Below, piece after piece: positions 15,830-25,321 of a stretch of DNA of 64,000 nt. Position 1 is the first letter of the stretch. The number at the start of each line of letters is the position of its first letter. Made by a program: the position numbers and the translations under genes. The notes beneath the pieces were generated by a model, which ran no database searches, was not told the DNA's origin, and saw only the letters and a list, made by a program, of their open reading frames with translations. Source of the stretch: Streptomyces sp. NBC_00440 (GTDB lineage Bacteria > Actinomycetota > Actinomycetes > Streptomycetales > Streptomycetaceae). The stretch lies in the NCBI RefSeq assembly GCF_036014215.1, contig NZ_CP107921.1:7437501-7501500 (forward strand), written 5' to 3'.

Positions 15830-17719
15830 ATGACCATGACTGAGCGGGACCCTCAGGACAGCGCCGACGGTGACAAGGCCCAGGACGACACCAGCGGCAG
15901 CCAGGACGCCGTGGACGCGGACCGTGGGTTCGTCGCGCGCCTGGAGCCGGGCGTGGTGCGGGACGACGCGGGCCGGGTGGTCTGGGACGCGGACGCGTAC
16001 GGCTTCCTGGACGGCGAATGCCCGCCCTCCGCGCACCCGTCGCTGTGGCGGCAGAGCAGGCTCGTGGCGCGGCAGGGCTTGTACGAGGTCGTGCCCGGCA
16101 TCTATCAGGTGCGCGGCCTGGACCTGTCGAACATCACCTTCGTCGAGGGCGGACGCGGCGTCATCGTCATCGACCCGCTGATCAGTGCGGAGGTCGCGGC
16201 CGCTGCCCTCGCGCTGTACCGCGAACACCGGGGCGAGCGGCCCGTGACCGCCGTGCTCTACACGCACTCGCATGTCGACCACTTCGGTGGTGTACGTGGC
16301 GTCACCGACCCCGGCGACGTGGCTGCGGGGCGCGTGCAGATCATCGCGCCGTCCGGGTTCATGGAGCACGCCGCCAGCGAGAACGTCTTCACCGGTACCG
16401 CGATGGCCCGCCGCGCGGGGTATATGTACGGCGCTTCCCTGCCCAAGGGACCGGCCGGGCAGATCGGCTGTGGCCTCGGCCAGACGACATCGACCGGCAC
16501 AGTCGGCCTGATCGCTCCGACGCTCGACATCACCCACACGGGACAGACCGAGACGGTCGACGGCGTCCGGATGGTCTTCCAGCTCACGCCCGGTACCGAG
16601 GCCCCGGCCGAGATGAACTTCCACTTCCCCGACCTGCGGGTCCTGTGTGTGGCCGAGAACGCCTGCCACACCCTGCACAACGTCCTGACCCTGCGCGGTG
16701 CACTCGTACGGGACCCCAGTGCCTGGGCCCGCTATCTGACGCAGACGCTCCGGCTCTTCGCCGATTCCACCGACGTCGTCTTCGCCTCCCACCACTGGCC
16801 CACCTGGGGCCGGGAGCGCGCCGTGCGGTTCCTGGAGGAGCAGCGCGACGCGTACGCGTATCTGCACGATCAGTCCGTTCGCCTGATCAACGCCGGGTAC
16901 ACGGGCGCGGAGATCGCCGAGGAGCTGCGCTTCCCGCCAGGTCTCGACCGGGCCTGGCACGCGCGCGGCTACTACGGCTCGCTGAGCCACAACGCGAAGG
17001 CGGTCTACCAGCGGTACATGGGGTGGTTCGACGGCAACCCGGCCCACTTGTGGCAGCATCCGCCCGTCGAAGCGGCGCTGCGGTACGTGGAGTTCATGGG
17101 CGGCGCGGACACCGTGGTCGCCAAAGCCAGGACGTCGTACGAGGCGGGGGATCTGCGGTGGGTGGCAGAGGTGCTGAGCCATGTGCTGTTCGCCGAGCCG
17201 GACCACTCCGAAGCCCGTGCGCTACAGGCCGAGACGTTCGAGCGGCTCGGCCAGGGGGCCGAGTGCGGGCCGTGGCGCAACTTCTACCTCATGGGAGCGG
17301 CCGAGCTGCGCGACGGCATTCTGGGCACCCCCACCCGCAGCGCACCGGACATCCTGGCCGCGCTCACCGCCGAGCAGGTCTTCCAGTCCATGGCCGTACG
17401 GATCAATGGACCGCGCGCCGCCGAGGCCGGACGGCTGCTGCTGCGCTGGGAGTTCACCGACACCGGTGAGACCTGGTCGCTACTGGTCTCCAACGGAGCG
17501 CTCACCTCGATGCCGGGGGACGCCCCGCGCGGCGAAGAGCCCCTGGCCACCCTCAGCCTGGCCCGCACCACCCTCAACGCGATCCTCGGCGGCGTCTCGA
17601 CCTTCGCCGACGAGATGGCGGGCGGCAGCGTGGCCATCGACGGTGACGTCCAGGCGTTGATCACTTTCGCCGGTCTGCTGGACCGGCCGGACCCGGACTT
17701 CGCCATCGTCACGCCGTAG
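15830..17719 (+). CDS. Alkyl sulfatase, SdsA1/BDS1-like MBL-fold enzyme
   Basis: A 629-residue enzyme. The metallo-beta-lactamase domain carries YTHSHVDHFGG (HxHxDH), ENVFTG, the AEMNFHFPDLRVLCVAENACHTLHN block (ligands Glu and His) and the FASHHWP loop, all hallmarks of Zn-dependent alkyl sulfatases. These are followed by the dimerisation/TPR-like domain (YMGWFDGNPAHLWQHPP) and a C-terminal SCP-2-like domain that binds the alkyl chain. It hydrolyses primary or secondary alkyl sulfates such as SDS to alcohol and sulfate. No signal peptide is visible, unlike secreted SdsA1. GTG at 15815 is an alternative start. Its last 11 bases overlap the convergent regulator gene. Confidence 0.92.
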   Translation: MTMTERDPQDSADGDKAQDDTSGSQDAVDADRGFVARLEPGVVRDDAGRVVWDADAYGFLDGECPPSAHPSLWRQSRLVARQGLYEVVPGIYQVRGLDLSNITFVEGGRGVIVIDPLISAEVAAAALALYREHRGERPVTAVLYTHSHVDHFGGVRGVTDPGDVAAGRVQIIAPSGFMEHAASENVFTGTAMARRAGYMYGASLPKGPAGQIGCGLGQTTSTGTVGLIAPTLDITHTGQTETVDGVRMVFQLTPGTEAPAEMNFHFPDLRVLCVAENACHTLHNVLTLRGALVRDPSAWARYLTQTLRLFADSTDVVFASHHWPTWGRERAVRFLEEQRDAYAYLHDQSVRLINAGYTGAEIAEELRFPPGLDRAWHARGYYGSLSHNAKAVYQRYMGWFDGNPAHLWQHPPVEAALRYVEFMGGADTVVAKARTSYEAGDLRWVAEVLSHVLFAEPDHSEARALQAETFERLGQGAECGPWRNFYLMGAAELRDGILGTPTRSAPDILAALTAEQVFQSMAVRINGPRAAEAGRLLLRWEFTDTGETWSLLVSNGALTSMPGDAPRGEEPLATLSLARTTLNAILGGVSTFADEMAGGSVAIDGDVQALITFAGLLDRPDPDFAIVTP

Positions 17720-18914
17720 CGCCCAGTGCCAGGGCGGCCAGGGCGAGCGCGGCGTCCCGCGGCGCGCCCAGGTCGAGGCCGGTCAGCTCCATGATCCGGG
17801 TGAGGCGGTTGTCCACGGAGTTGGGATGCAGGTTGAGGAGGCGGGCCGTGACCCGGCGGTCCTGACGCTGTGCCAGGTGGGTCCGGAGCGTCTCGACGAG
17901 CTCGGACCGGCCGGCGAGCGGCGCCAGCAGAGCGGCGATGCGATCACTGCCCTCATTGGGCCGTGAGAGGTGGTACTCCAGGAGTACGTCGTCGAGCAGA
18001 TGCAGCCCGGGCGGCCGGCCGCAGGCCTGGGCGATACGGACGACTTCGCCGACCATGTGAGCGGCACGCGGGATGTCGCCCGCCTCCGTCACCGCGCACG
18101 CGCCCAGCCGGGTGTCCGGTCCCGCGATCTCGCGCAGCAGCTCGGGGAGTTGGTCCGGTACCGCGGTGCACCCGGGAGCGATGGCGTGTCCGCCGGCGCC
18201 GTCGAGCAGGGTGAGCGCCTCGGTGCCGAAAGCCCGGTCCAGCGCGGCCTGAATGCGCCGCACCAGCCGCCGTACGGTGACGGGTGAACGCCCGCCGGGT
18301 CCCCCGGACCCGCCGCTCAGGTGCATGAACACCACAAGGGCGGGCCCGTCCGCGAGGGAACGCTCCGGGTGTGCGGTGCCGTCCAGCAGTGCCTGCGCCA
18401 ACGACCGGCGCCGCTCCCGCTGTTCAGCGGCCAGCGCGGACTGCTCGTCGAGATAGCTCTCGGTGACCGCGCCCACCACCCGGTCCTGGACGGCGAACAG
18501 GGCGTCGCCCAGCTCGACCAGCGCGCCCTCCTCTCCAGGTTCTGACAGTTTCCGCAACTCCCGCCACAGCTCACGGGTGCCCATGCAGTACGTCCGCAGC
18601 AACAGCTGCAGCGGCATTCCCTCCTCGGCCCGCTGGGCCGCCCGTGTCTGGAAGGTCTCCAGCCCGTCGTCCGACGGGCGCGGGCCACGGACCGCGCTGC
18701 GCAGGAAGAGCCGCATGGCGTGGCGTGCCGTCGCGGCGATCTCCACGTCCTTCACATCGGCAGGCAGTTCGGCGTAGCCGCCCAGGTTCTCGAAGGCCCC
18801 GCGGGCCATACGACGGGCCAGTTCGTTCACCTGCGGTTCGCACCGCGCGGCCAGCTTCCGTGCCCCTGCGGACAGACCGGGCACAGACCCCTCCGGCTCC
18901 TCTATGTACGTCAC
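17709..18914 (-). CDS. PucR/CdaR-type transcriptional regulator
   Basis: The C-terminus (LVETLRTHLAQRQDRRVTARLLNLHPNSVDNRLTRIMELTGLDL, in part) is the PucR-type helix-turn-helix found in CdaR/PucR regulators. The N-terminal half is a helical RsbRD-like domain (NELARRMARGAFENLGGYAE) followed by a divergent GGDEF-like region. The frame is open to a GTG at 18962, but that start lies inside a palindrome and has no RBS; the GTG at 18914 (MTYIEEPEG) has GAGGTGAGG upstream and gives 401 residues. Placed between the alkyl sulfatase and the MFS carrier, it is the likely regulator of both. Confidence 0.85.
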   Translation of the reverse strand: MTYIEEPEGSVPGLSAGARKLAARCEPQVNELARRMARGAFENLGGYAELPADVKDVEIAATARHAMRLFLRSAVRGPRPSDDGLETFQTRAAQRAEEGMPLQLLLRTYCMGTRELWRELRKLSEPGEEGALVELGDALFAVQDRVVGAVTESYLDEQSALAAEQRERRRSLAQALLDGTAHPERSLADGPALVVFMHLSGGSGGPGGRSPVTVRRLVRRIQAALDRAFGTEALTLLDGAGGHAIAPGCTAVPDQLPELLREIAGPDTRLGACAVTEAGDIPRAAHMVGEVVRIAQACGRPPGLHLLDDVLLEYHLSRPNEGSDRIAALLAPLAGRSELVETLRTHLAQRQDRRVTARLLNLHPNSVDNRLTRIMELTGLDLGAPRDAALALAALALGATA

Positions 18915-18947
18915 GGTCGGCCACCTCACCTCGCTCCACCCCGCACC

Positions 18948-18965
18948 ACTGTGATCCGTCACAGT
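18948..18965. promoter_or_regulatory. Perfect palindrome, probable operator of the PucR-type regulator
   Basis: ACTGTGA-TCCG-TCACAGT has 7-bp perfect arms and lies between the divergent regulator and MFS genes. A further half-site (CACTGTGACG) follows at 18979-18988. If the regulator starts at 18914 the palindrome sits 34 bases upstream, in the promoter region. Confidence 0.6.
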
Positions 18966-19099
18966 AGCCAGCCGCCATCACTGTGACGCAAGCGGATGGA
19001 GTGGCGCCCTGTCCCACCCGCAGGATCGACACCGTCCGCAGGCACCCGCGGCCCCTCACCCAGGAACCGGTTCTTCATGACGCAGCACAGGCAGGCAGA

Positions 19100-20485
19100 A
19101 TGAATCAGCGTTCACGGACTGAGCGTTCATGGGCACGGCGTTCATGGGCACGGCGTTCACGGACTCCGGGTTCACGGACTCCGGGTTCACAAGCTGAGCA
19201 GCGCCGCCGCGGCATGACCGGTTGGCGGACCACCTGGGCACTGCTGGCGTTCATGCTGGTCAACTTCGCGGACAAGACCGTGATGGGCCTGGCAGCCCGG
19301 CCGATCATGGACGATCTCGGTCTGACGCGGGAGCAGTTCGGCACGGCTTCGGCCGCCTTCTTCGCGCTGTTCAGCCTCTCGGCGCTCGCGGTGTCGTACT
19401 TGACGCGCACAGTGCGTACGACGGTTCTGCTGCTCGCCACGGCCCTGCTGTGGTCGGCCGCGCAACTGCCGCTGCTGTGGCAGGGGGCCGGTTTCGGCGT
19501 CCTCCTGGTCACCCGCGTTCTGCTCGGCGCCGCCGAAGGGCCCGCCGCTCCCGTCGCCACGCACCACCTGCACGGCTGGTTCGACCAGCGTGAGCGCACC
19601 CTGCCCACCGCAGTGCTGCTGACCGGCGCCGCAGCCGGCGTCGCGGTGGCCGCGCCCACCCTGACGTTCGTCATCGACCGCTTCGGCTGGCGCTGGGCGT
19701 TCGGCGCGGTCGGTGTGGCCGGGCTGGTGTGGGCCGGCTACTGGGCCCTGCGCGGCGCCGAAGGACCGTATGCTCCGGAAACCTCCGGGGACCGTGTCAT
19801 CGGCCAGGACACCGTGCCGTACCGGCGCATCCTGCTCTCCGGGACCTGGCTCACGGCCGCACTCGGGTCGTTCGCCGCGTACTGGATGCTGAGCACCAAC
19901 CTGACCTGGATGCCGGACTATCTGGAAGCGGTCTGCGGACTGAGTCTGCACCGGGCAGGGACCCTGGTGACCGTCGCCGCCCTCGCGAACGGCGTCGTCC
20001 TGGTCGCCCACGGCCTCCTGGCCCGCCGCCGCACGACACCGCCGCGCGGATCGGGCGCCGGCGTGGCGATGTGCCTCGCGGCCGGCGCCATCACCCTGTT
20101 CGCGATCACCGACACCACCTGGGTCAAGGTGCTGCTCATGCTCGGCCCGATGGCGCTGGCCAACGTCATCATGACCGTCGCGCAGACCGCCTGCGCACGC
20201 ATCACACCCCCGTCCCAGCGCGGCGCGGTCCTCGGCGCGCTTGCCTTCGTCTACGCCCTGGCGGGAGTGCTGTCGCCCTGGATCGTCGGCCACGTCGTCG
20301 ACAGCGCGGTATCGGTCACCGCCGGATACCGCACCGCCTTCCTGCTCACCGCGGCACTGGTCGGGCTCACCGGCCTGCTGGCCGCGGTATGGCTGCGCCC
20401 TGAGCGGGACGCACAAAGGGTGTCGGAAAAGCCGGCAACTGGTCAGCAATCGGTCCCCAAAACAATGGGCCGGCACGGCAATTGA
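19100..20485 (+). CDS. MFS transporter, ACS/phthalate-permease-like
   Basis: A 461-residue carrier with about 12 membrane helices: [19 protein letters not shown] (helix 1), [41 protein letters not shown] (typical ACS-family motif after helix 4) and [12 protein letters not shown]. It probably imports an organic anion. The N-terminal 38 residues are an unusual repeat (six 5-residue units, bases 19109-19198); the conserved core would begin at the ATG at 19214. The ATG at 19100 follows AGGCAGG. It is divergent from the PucR-type regulator, so a sulfatase-related substrate is plausible. Confidence 0.82.
   Translation: MNQRSRTERSWARRSWARRSRTPGSRTPGSQAEQRRRGMTGWRTTWALLAFMLVNFADKTVMGLAARPIMDDLGLTREQFGTASAAFFALFSLSALAVSYLTRTVRTTVLLLATALLWSAAQLPLLWQGAGFGVLLVTRVLLGAAEGPAAPVATHHLHGWFDQRERTLPTAVLLTGAAAGVAVAAPTLTFVIDRFGWRWAFGAVGVAGLVWAGYWALRGAEGPYAPETSGDRVIGQDTVPYRRILLSGTWLTAALGSFAAYWMLSTNLTWMPDYLEAVCGLSLHRAGTLVTVAALANGVVLVAHGLLARRRTTPPRGSGAGVAMCLAAGAITLFAITDTTWVKVLLMLGPMALANVIMTVAQTACARITPPSQRGAVLGALAFVYALAGVLSPWIVGHVVDSAVSVTAGYRTAFLLTAALVGLTGLLAAVWLRPERDAQRVSEKPATGQQSVPKTMGRHGN
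19109..19198 (+). repeat. Six tandem 15-bp units in the MFS gene
   Basis: Six in-frame 15-bp units of the form CGTTCA(C/T)GGNNCNNG encode [25 protein letters not shown] and GSQAE. Adjacent pairs (units 2/3, and most of 4/5) are identical or nearly so, implying recent slippage. The segment precedes helix 1 and is cytoplasmic and strongly basic. Confidence 0.85.
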
Positions 20486-20622
20486 TCAGCACCGCGATGG
20501 ATCGGCGTCAGTTCTCAGAGCCCTGGTGGGAGCTGACCGGACATGCCACTCGCTGTAAGATGGCAAGCCAGCACTTGACCTGCAAAAGCGCAGGCAGGGA
20601 GCCTAGAACCAGGAGTGCCCCG

Positions 20623-21054
20623 ATGATGCGCACCATGTTCAAATCCAAGATTCACCGTGCCACCGTGACCCAGGCCGACCTGCACTATGTCGGGTCCGTC
20701 ACCATTGACGCCGCACTGATGGAAGCCGCCGACCTGCTGCCCGGCGAGCTTGTGCACATCGTCGACATCGACAACGGCGCCCGGCTGGAGACCTATGTCA
20801 TCGAGGGCGAGCGCGGCTCGGGCGTCATCGGTATCAACGGCGCCGCCGCCCACCTCGTGCACCCCGGCGACCTGGTGATCCTCATCAGCTACGCCCAGGT
20901 CGACGACGCCGAGGCGCGTACCCTCCGGCCGAGCGTCGTGCACGTCGACGCGGACAACCGGATCGTCGCCCTCGGCGCCGACGCGTCCGCGCCCGTACCG
21001 GGTACCGACCAGGTGCGTCCTCCGCACGCCCGGTCACTGGCCGCCGGGGCCTGA
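20623..21054 (+). CDS. panD: Aspartate 1-decarboxylase (pyruvoyl enzyme)
   Basis: A 143-residue PanD. Starting at the ATG at 20623 places the self-cleavage site HYVG24-S25VTID at the canonical position (residues 24/25); Ser25 becomes the pyruvoyl group. Lys9 ([17 protein letters not shown], in part), Tyr58 in [12 protein letters not shown] and [19 protein letters not shown] match the family. It makes beta-alanine from aspartate for pantothenate/CoA synthesis. AGGAG is 7 bases upstream. The gene stands alone here without panB or panC. The C-terminal about 25 residues ([15 protein letters not shown]) are a variable tail. Confidence 0.95.
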   Translation: MMRTMFKSKIHRATVTQADLHYVGSVTIDAALMEAADLLPGELVHIVDIDNGARLETYVIEGERGSGVIGINGAAAHLVHPGDLVILISYAQVDDAEARTLRPSVVHVDADNRIVALGADASAPVPGTDQVRPPHARSLAAGA

Positions 21055-21154
21055 CGCACCGGGCGCCGGGGGCTGACGGCACGGGAACGCATCCTGCCGG
21101 ATGGCCCCCGACCTGCTCCGGCCGCGGCGCGGGGGCGTCGTTACCATCGCGGAC

Positions 21155-21772
21155 ATGCTCACGCTCCTGCACACCTCGCCCGTTCATGTCCCGGTCTTCG
21201 AAGAGCTGCGGGACCGGCACCTCCCGGGGCTTCCGATGCGCCACCTGGTGCACGAGAGCCTGCTGGCCGGTGCACGCGAGTCGGGTCCCGAATCGGTGGA
21301 CGGCGAGGTGCGGCGGGTACTGGCCGGAGCCGCGGCTTCGGGCGCCGGCGCCGTTCTCTGCACCTGCTCCACCATCGGCGGGGTCGCCGAGGCGGCCTCC
21401 GCCGCGACGGGGGTGCCGGTCCTGCGCGTGGACCGGCCGATGGCTGCCTCCGCAGTGGCCATCGGGCCGCGGATCGCCGTCGTCGCCACGGTGGAGAGCA
21501 CGCTGGCACCGACCACCGCGCTGCTCCACGAGGCGAACCCGGACGCCGATGTCTTCCCCCTGTTGGCGGAAGGCGCCTGGGAGCGGTTCGAGGCGGGGGA
21601 CCGCGACGGACATCTGGACATGGTGGCGCGCACCGCCGACGCCGTGCAGGGCGTCGACGTGATCGTGCTGGCCCAGGTCTCCATGGCGGACGCGGCCGCC
21701 CGTACGAGCACTGCGGTGCCGGTGCTGTCGAGCCCGCTTCCCGGGCTGCGGGCGGCGGCCGGACTGGTTTGA
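21155..21772 (+). CDS. Aspartate/glutamate racemase-like protein
   Basis: A 205-residue protein of the Asp/Glu/hydantoin racemase superfamily. The first catalytic Cys is in GAGAVLCTCSTIGGVAEAA; the second-half counterpart position reads DVIVLAQVSMADAA, where Ser/Ala replaces the usual second Cys, so a true two-base racemase mechanism is doubtful. IAVVATVESTLAPTTALL is the typical linker between the two pseudo-symmetric halves. ATG at 21155. It could be a lyase or isomerase relative. It follows panD by 100 bases on the same strand. Confidence 0.75.
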   Translation: MLTLLHTSPVHVPVFEELRDRHLPGLPMRHLVHESLLAGARESGPESVDGEVRRVLAGAAASGAGAVLCTCSTIGGVAEAASAATGVPVLRVDRPMAASAVAIGPRIAVVATVESTLAPTTALLHEANPDADVFPLLAEGAWERFEAGDRDGHLDMVARTADAVQGVDVIVLAQVSMADAAARTSTAVPVLSSPLPGLRAAAGLV

Positions 21773-21843
21773 CCCGGCGCGCGTGGGCAGGCGGAGCGGG
21801 AGACATTGGTCAGGACACGCAGCCGTACTGTGGGAGGTCCACC

Positions 21844-22086
21844 GTGACGCATCCGTATCCCCGCCCTGCCCCGCCGAATCCGGGCGGTCCGGATCCTGTG
21901 CCGCCCTCGCCGACCCCGCCGCCGGGCCCCGGTCCGGCCCCGGAGCCGCCGCCGCTGCCCGATCCGCTGCCCGACCCCGTACCGCCGTCGCCCGGCCCCG
22001 AGCCGACACCGTCGCCCGGACCTGGCCCCGGTCCCGGCCCGGACCCGACGCCGGAGCCGCAGCCCGGCCCGGTGTCACACCGCTGA
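21844..22086 (+). CDS. Proline-rich low-complexity small protein
   Basis: An 80-residue protein, about half proline with Gly, Glu, Asp and Ser (repeats of PGPGP, PDPVPPSP). The GTG start at 21844 is preceded by GGGAGGT with 6-base spacing, a strong reason to accept it as a gene despite its composition. No signal peptide or membrane segment. Function unknown. Confidence 0.55.
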   Translation: MTHPYPRPAPPNPGGPDPVPPSPTPPPGPGPAPEPPPLPDPLPDPVPPSPGPEPTPSPGPGPGPGPDPTPEPQPGPVSHR

Positions 22087-22150
22087 CCGGGCAGCCGGTC
22101 GGACCGCAGCGCGTCGTAGCAGGCGGGCACCGCTGAGGAGGCCGGCACGG

Positions 22151-22197
22151 GGACACCTGGCGCACGGCGGCAACAACCACCGCGCGCCAGGGTGTCC
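22151..22197. terminator. Hairpin terminator
   Basis: GGACACCTGGCGC pairs with GCGCCAGGGTGTCC (one bulged G) around a 20-base loop, 65 bases after the proline-rich gene. Confidence 0.65.
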
Positions 22198-22226
22198 TGA
22201 GCCCGCCGGTCTGCGGCGAACTTCTC

Positions 22227-22286
22227 GTCGACAGCAGTCGACAGCAGTCGACAGCAGTCGACAGCAGTCGACAGCAGTCGACAGCA
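22227..22286. repeat. Six perfect 10-bp tandem repeats (GTCGACAGCA)
   Basis: GTCGACAGCA is repeated six times without change. Each unit contains the palindrome GTCGAC, so the sites recur every 10 bp, close to one DNA helical turn. The array lies in the gap between the proline-rich gene and the end of gnd. Confidence 0.9.
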
Positions 22287-22359
22287 GGGGCCGCGGCGAC
22301 TGCTTCCGTTCGCGTATGCCCTTCCGTGTCACGGGCCGGTGCGGTGAGCTGCTGGTGGA

Positions 22360-23799
22360 TCAGCTTTCGATTTCGGTTTTGTCCGCGCCCCAGAGGGTGT
22401 GGAATACGCCGTCGCGGTCGGTGCGGCGGTAGGTGTGGGCGCCGAAGTAGTCGCGTTGGCCCTGGGTGAGGGCTGCGGGGAGGCGTTCGGCGCGCAGGGA
22501 GTCGTAGTAGGCGAGGGCGGCGGTGAAGCCGGGGGTGGGTACGCCCTGGATGACCGCGGTGGCGGTGACGGCGCGCCAGTCGTCCTGTGCGGCGGCGATC
22601 TCGTCGGCGAAGCCCTTGTCGGCGAGAAGACTCGGTAGCTTGGGCTGGGCTTCGTAGGCGCCGGTGATCCGGTCGAGGAAGGCGGCGCGGATGATGCAGC
22701 CGCCGCGCCAGATCGCGGCGATCCTGCCGAGGTCGATGTCCCAGTCGTACTTCCGGCTGCCTGCGGAGAGTTCGTGGAAGCCCTGGGTGTAGGAGACGAT
22801 CTTCGAGGCGTACAGGGCCTGTTCGACCTTGTCGGCGAAGGCCGCGGCTTCGTCCTCGCTCAGGGGCCGGGCGGTGGGACCCGCGAGATGCCGGGAGGCT
22901 TCGCGCAGGTCGGCGTGGCCGGAGACCGAGCGGGCGAAGACCGCTTCCGCGATACCGGAGACGGGCACGCCGAGGTCGAGGGCGATCTGGACGGTCCACC
23001 GGCCGGTGCCCTTCTGCTCCGCCTGGTCGAGCACGACGTCCACGAAGGGCTTGCCGGTCGCCGCGTCGACGTGCGAGAGCACCTCTGCGGTGATCTCGAT
23101 CAGATAGGAGTCCAGGCGCCCGGTGTTCCAGGTGCGGAAGATGTCCGCGATCTGCGCCGGGGAGTAGCCGGCCACGTCCCGCAGTAGTTGGTAGGCCTCG
23201 CCGATGAGCTGCATGTCGGCGTACTCGATACCGTTATGAGTCATTTTGACGAAATGGCCGGCGCCATCAGGGCCGATATGCGTGACGCACGGAGCCCCGT
23301 CCTTGGCCTTCGCCGAGATCTTCTCCAGCATCGGCCCGAGCGACTCGTACGACTCGGCGGAGCCGCCCGGCATGATGCTCGGTCCGTTGAGTGCGCCCTC
23401 CTCGCCGCCCGAGATCCCGGTGCCGACGAAGTGGATGCCCCGCTCGCGCAGCTCCTTCTCGCGGCGCCTGGTGTCCTCGAAGTGCGCGTTGCCGCCGTCG
23501 ATGATGACGTCGCCCTTCTCCAGCAGCGGGGCGAACTCCTGGATCACGGCATCGGTCGGGTCACCCGCCTTCACCATGATCACCAGCCGGCGCGGGCGCT
23601 CCAGAGCATCGACGAACGCCTCCGGGCTCTCCGCGGGCACGAAGGCGCCCTCCTCGCCGAACTCCTCCACCAGCTCGTGCGTCCTGGCCGCCGTGCGGTT
23701 GTGCAGCGCGACGGTGAATCCGTTGCGTGCGAAGTTACGGGCGAGATTGCGGCCCATCACCGCGAGTCCCGTGACGCCGATCTGGGCTGTTCCACTCAT
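22360..23799 (-). CDS. gnd: 6-phosphogluconate dehydrogenase, decarboxylating
   Basis: A 479-residue protein: IGVTGLAVMGRNLARNFARNG (NADP-binding motif), GGNAHFEDTRRREKEL, GTGISGGEEGALNGPSIMPGG (substrate loop), GHFVKMTHNGIEYADMQ (catalytic Lys and Glu region) and C-terminal YYDSLRAERLPAALTQGQRDYFGAHTYRR (shown in pieces). It oxidises 6-phosphogluconate to ribulose-5-phosphate, CO2 and NADPH. The ATG at 23799 has GAGGAG upstream. It lies 166 bases downstream of the GH1 gene on the same strand and may be read through from that operon, linking beta-glucoside use to the pentose phosphate pathway. Confidence 0.97.
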   Translation of the reverse strand: MSGTAQIGVTGLAVMGRNLARNFARNGFTVALHNRTAARTHELVEEFGEEGAFVPAESPEAFVDALERPRRLVIMVKAGDPTDAVIQEFAPLLEKGDVIIDGGNAHFEDTRRREKELRERGIHFVGTGISGGEEGALNGPSIMPGGSAESYESLGPMLEKISAKAKDGAPCVTHIGPDGAGHFVKMTHNGIEYADMQLIGEAYQLLRDVAGYSPAQIADIFRTWNTGRLDSYLIEITAEVLSHVDAATGKPFVDVVLDQAEQKGTGRWTVQIALDLGVPVSGIAEAVFARSVSGHADLREASRHLAGPTARPLSEDEAAAFADKVEQALYASKIVSYTQGFHELSAGSRKYDWDIDLGRIAAIWRGGCIIRAAFLDRITGAYEAQPKLPSLLADKGFADEIAAAQDDWRAVTATAVIQGVPTPGFTAALAYYDSLRAERLPAALTQGQRDYFGAHTYRRTDRDGVFHTLWGADKTEIES

Positions 23800-23965
23800 T
23801 GGCCGTGCTCCTCGGAATCGTGGGGGGATGCCACGCCTGGGCGTATACCCGGACCGTACGTCCGGCAGCCCGATCCCGTCGGGATCTGTGGGCCGGGCGG
23901 CGTACTGGTCAGCGCGGCCGTTCCGGGGATACGCCTGCCCCACTCCACGGGGGTCATCACACCGT

Positions 23966-25321
23966 TCACGCGGCCTTCCGCCCCCGGCCGCGGGTGGAGC
24001 GGACGATGTCCGCATACCGGTGCCCGCTGCTCTTGACGGTGCGCCGCTGCGTCGCGTAGTCGACGTGCACCAGGCCGAACCGCTTGTCGTAGCCGTACGC
24101 CCACTCGAAGTTGTCCAGCAGCGACCAGGCGAAGTAACCGGCCAGCGGGGCACCCCTGCGGGCGGCGCGGGCGCAGGCGGCCAGGTGCTCGTCGAGGTAC
24201 TGGACCCGCTCCGGGTCGTCGACCGAGCCGTCGGCGCGGACCACGTCGGGGTAGGCGGCGCCGTTCTCGGTGACGTAGATCTTCCGCGCCCCGTACTCGT
24301 TCGCCACCCGCAGCAGGATGTTCTCCAGACCGTCGGCGTTGACCTCCCAGTCCATCGCCGTGTGGCGGGCGCCGGGCAGATAGACCTGCTTGGCGTGCGG
24401 CGGCGGACCCGTCGGGTCGTCGGTGACGACATTGCGGAAGTAGTAGTTCACGCCGAGCCAGTCGAGCGGGGTGGCGATCGTGTCGAGGTCGCCGGCACGG
24501 ACCGGGAGGCGGACACCGTACAGATCGACCATGTCCTGCGGGTAGCCGAGCCCGTGGATCGGGTCGAGCCACCAGCGGTTGGTGTGTCCGTCGGCGCGGA
24601 CGGCCGCCGCCCGGTCCTCCTCGCGTTCGGTGGCCGCCTCGCAGGGGCTGAGGTTGTTGACGATGCCGACGCGGGCCCCGGGGACAGCTGCCCGTACCGC
24701 CTGCGTGGCCAGCCCGTGGCCCAGGTGGAGATGGTACGAGGCACGGACTGCGGCGGTGATGTCCGTGAGGCCGGGTGCCATCCGGCCCTCCAGATGGCCG
24801 ATCCACGACGAGCAGAGCGGCTCGTTCAGCGTCGTCCAGTCCTTCACGCGGTCGCCGAGCCGCCGGGCCACCACGGCCGCGTACTCGGCGAAGTGCTCGG
24901 CCGTCTCGCGGGCCGGCCAGCCGCCGCGGTCCTGCAGGGTCTGCGGAAGGTCCCAGTGGTACAGGGTCGGGAAGGGGGTGATGCCGGCTTCGAGCAGGCC
25001 GTCGACCAGCCGGTCGTAGAAGGCGAGCCCCTTCTCGTTGACCGGTCCGTCGCCGCCGGGCACGACACGCGGCCAGGCGACGGAGAACCGGTACGCGTCC
25101 ACGCCGAGCTGCTTCATCAGCCCGATGTCCTCGCGCCAGCGGTGGTAATGGTCGCAGGCCACATCGCCGTTGTCGGCGTTGTCGATCTTTCCGGGAAGGT
25201 GCGAGAACGTGTCCCAGATGGAAGGCGAACGGCCGTCCTCGGCCACGGCACCCTCGATCTGATATGCCGCCGTGGCCACTCCCCAGGTGAAGTCCGCGGG
25301 AAGGGAGTTGTACTCGTTCAC
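23966..25321 (-). CDS. GH1 family beta-glucosidase
   Basis: A 451-residue intracellular GH1 enzyme. [13 protein letters not shown] is the N-terminal signature, [10 protein letters not shown] the second strand, TLNEP (acid/base Glu167) and YVTENG (nucleophile Glu352) the catalytic pair, and [23 protein letters not shown] the aglycone end. No signal peptide. It splits beta-glucosides brought in by the adjacent ABC transporter. GTG start with AAAGGCAG upstream. The 121 bases between it and the permease gene contain an AT-rich CATATATAAG, so a second promoter is possible. Confidence 0.95.
   Translation of the reverse strand: MNEYNSLPADFTWGVATAAYQIEGAVAEDGRSPSIWDTFSHLPGKIDNADNGDVACDHYHRWREDIGLMKQLGVDAYRFSVAWPRVVPGGDGPVNEKGLAFYDRLVDGLLEAGITPFPTLYHWDLPQTLQDRGGWPARETAEHFAEYAAVVARRLGDRVKDWTTLNEPLCSSWIGHLEGRMAPGLTDITAAVRASYHLHLGHGLATQAVRAAVPGARVGIVNNLSPCEAATEREEDRAAAVRADGHTNRWWLDPIHGLGYPQDMVDLYGVRLPVRAGDLDTIATPLDWLGVNYYFRNVVTDDPTGPPPHAKQVYLPGARHTAMDWEVNADGLENILLRVANEYGARKIYVTENGAAYPDVVRADGSVDDPERVQYLDEHLAACARAARRGAPLAGYFAWSLLDNFEWAYGYDKRFGLVHVDYATQRRTVKSSGHRYADIVRSTRGRGRKAA

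Noticed and set aside
22227..22286. CRISPR-like array
   Set aside because: The units are 10 bp and contiguous with no spacers; no cas genes are nearby.
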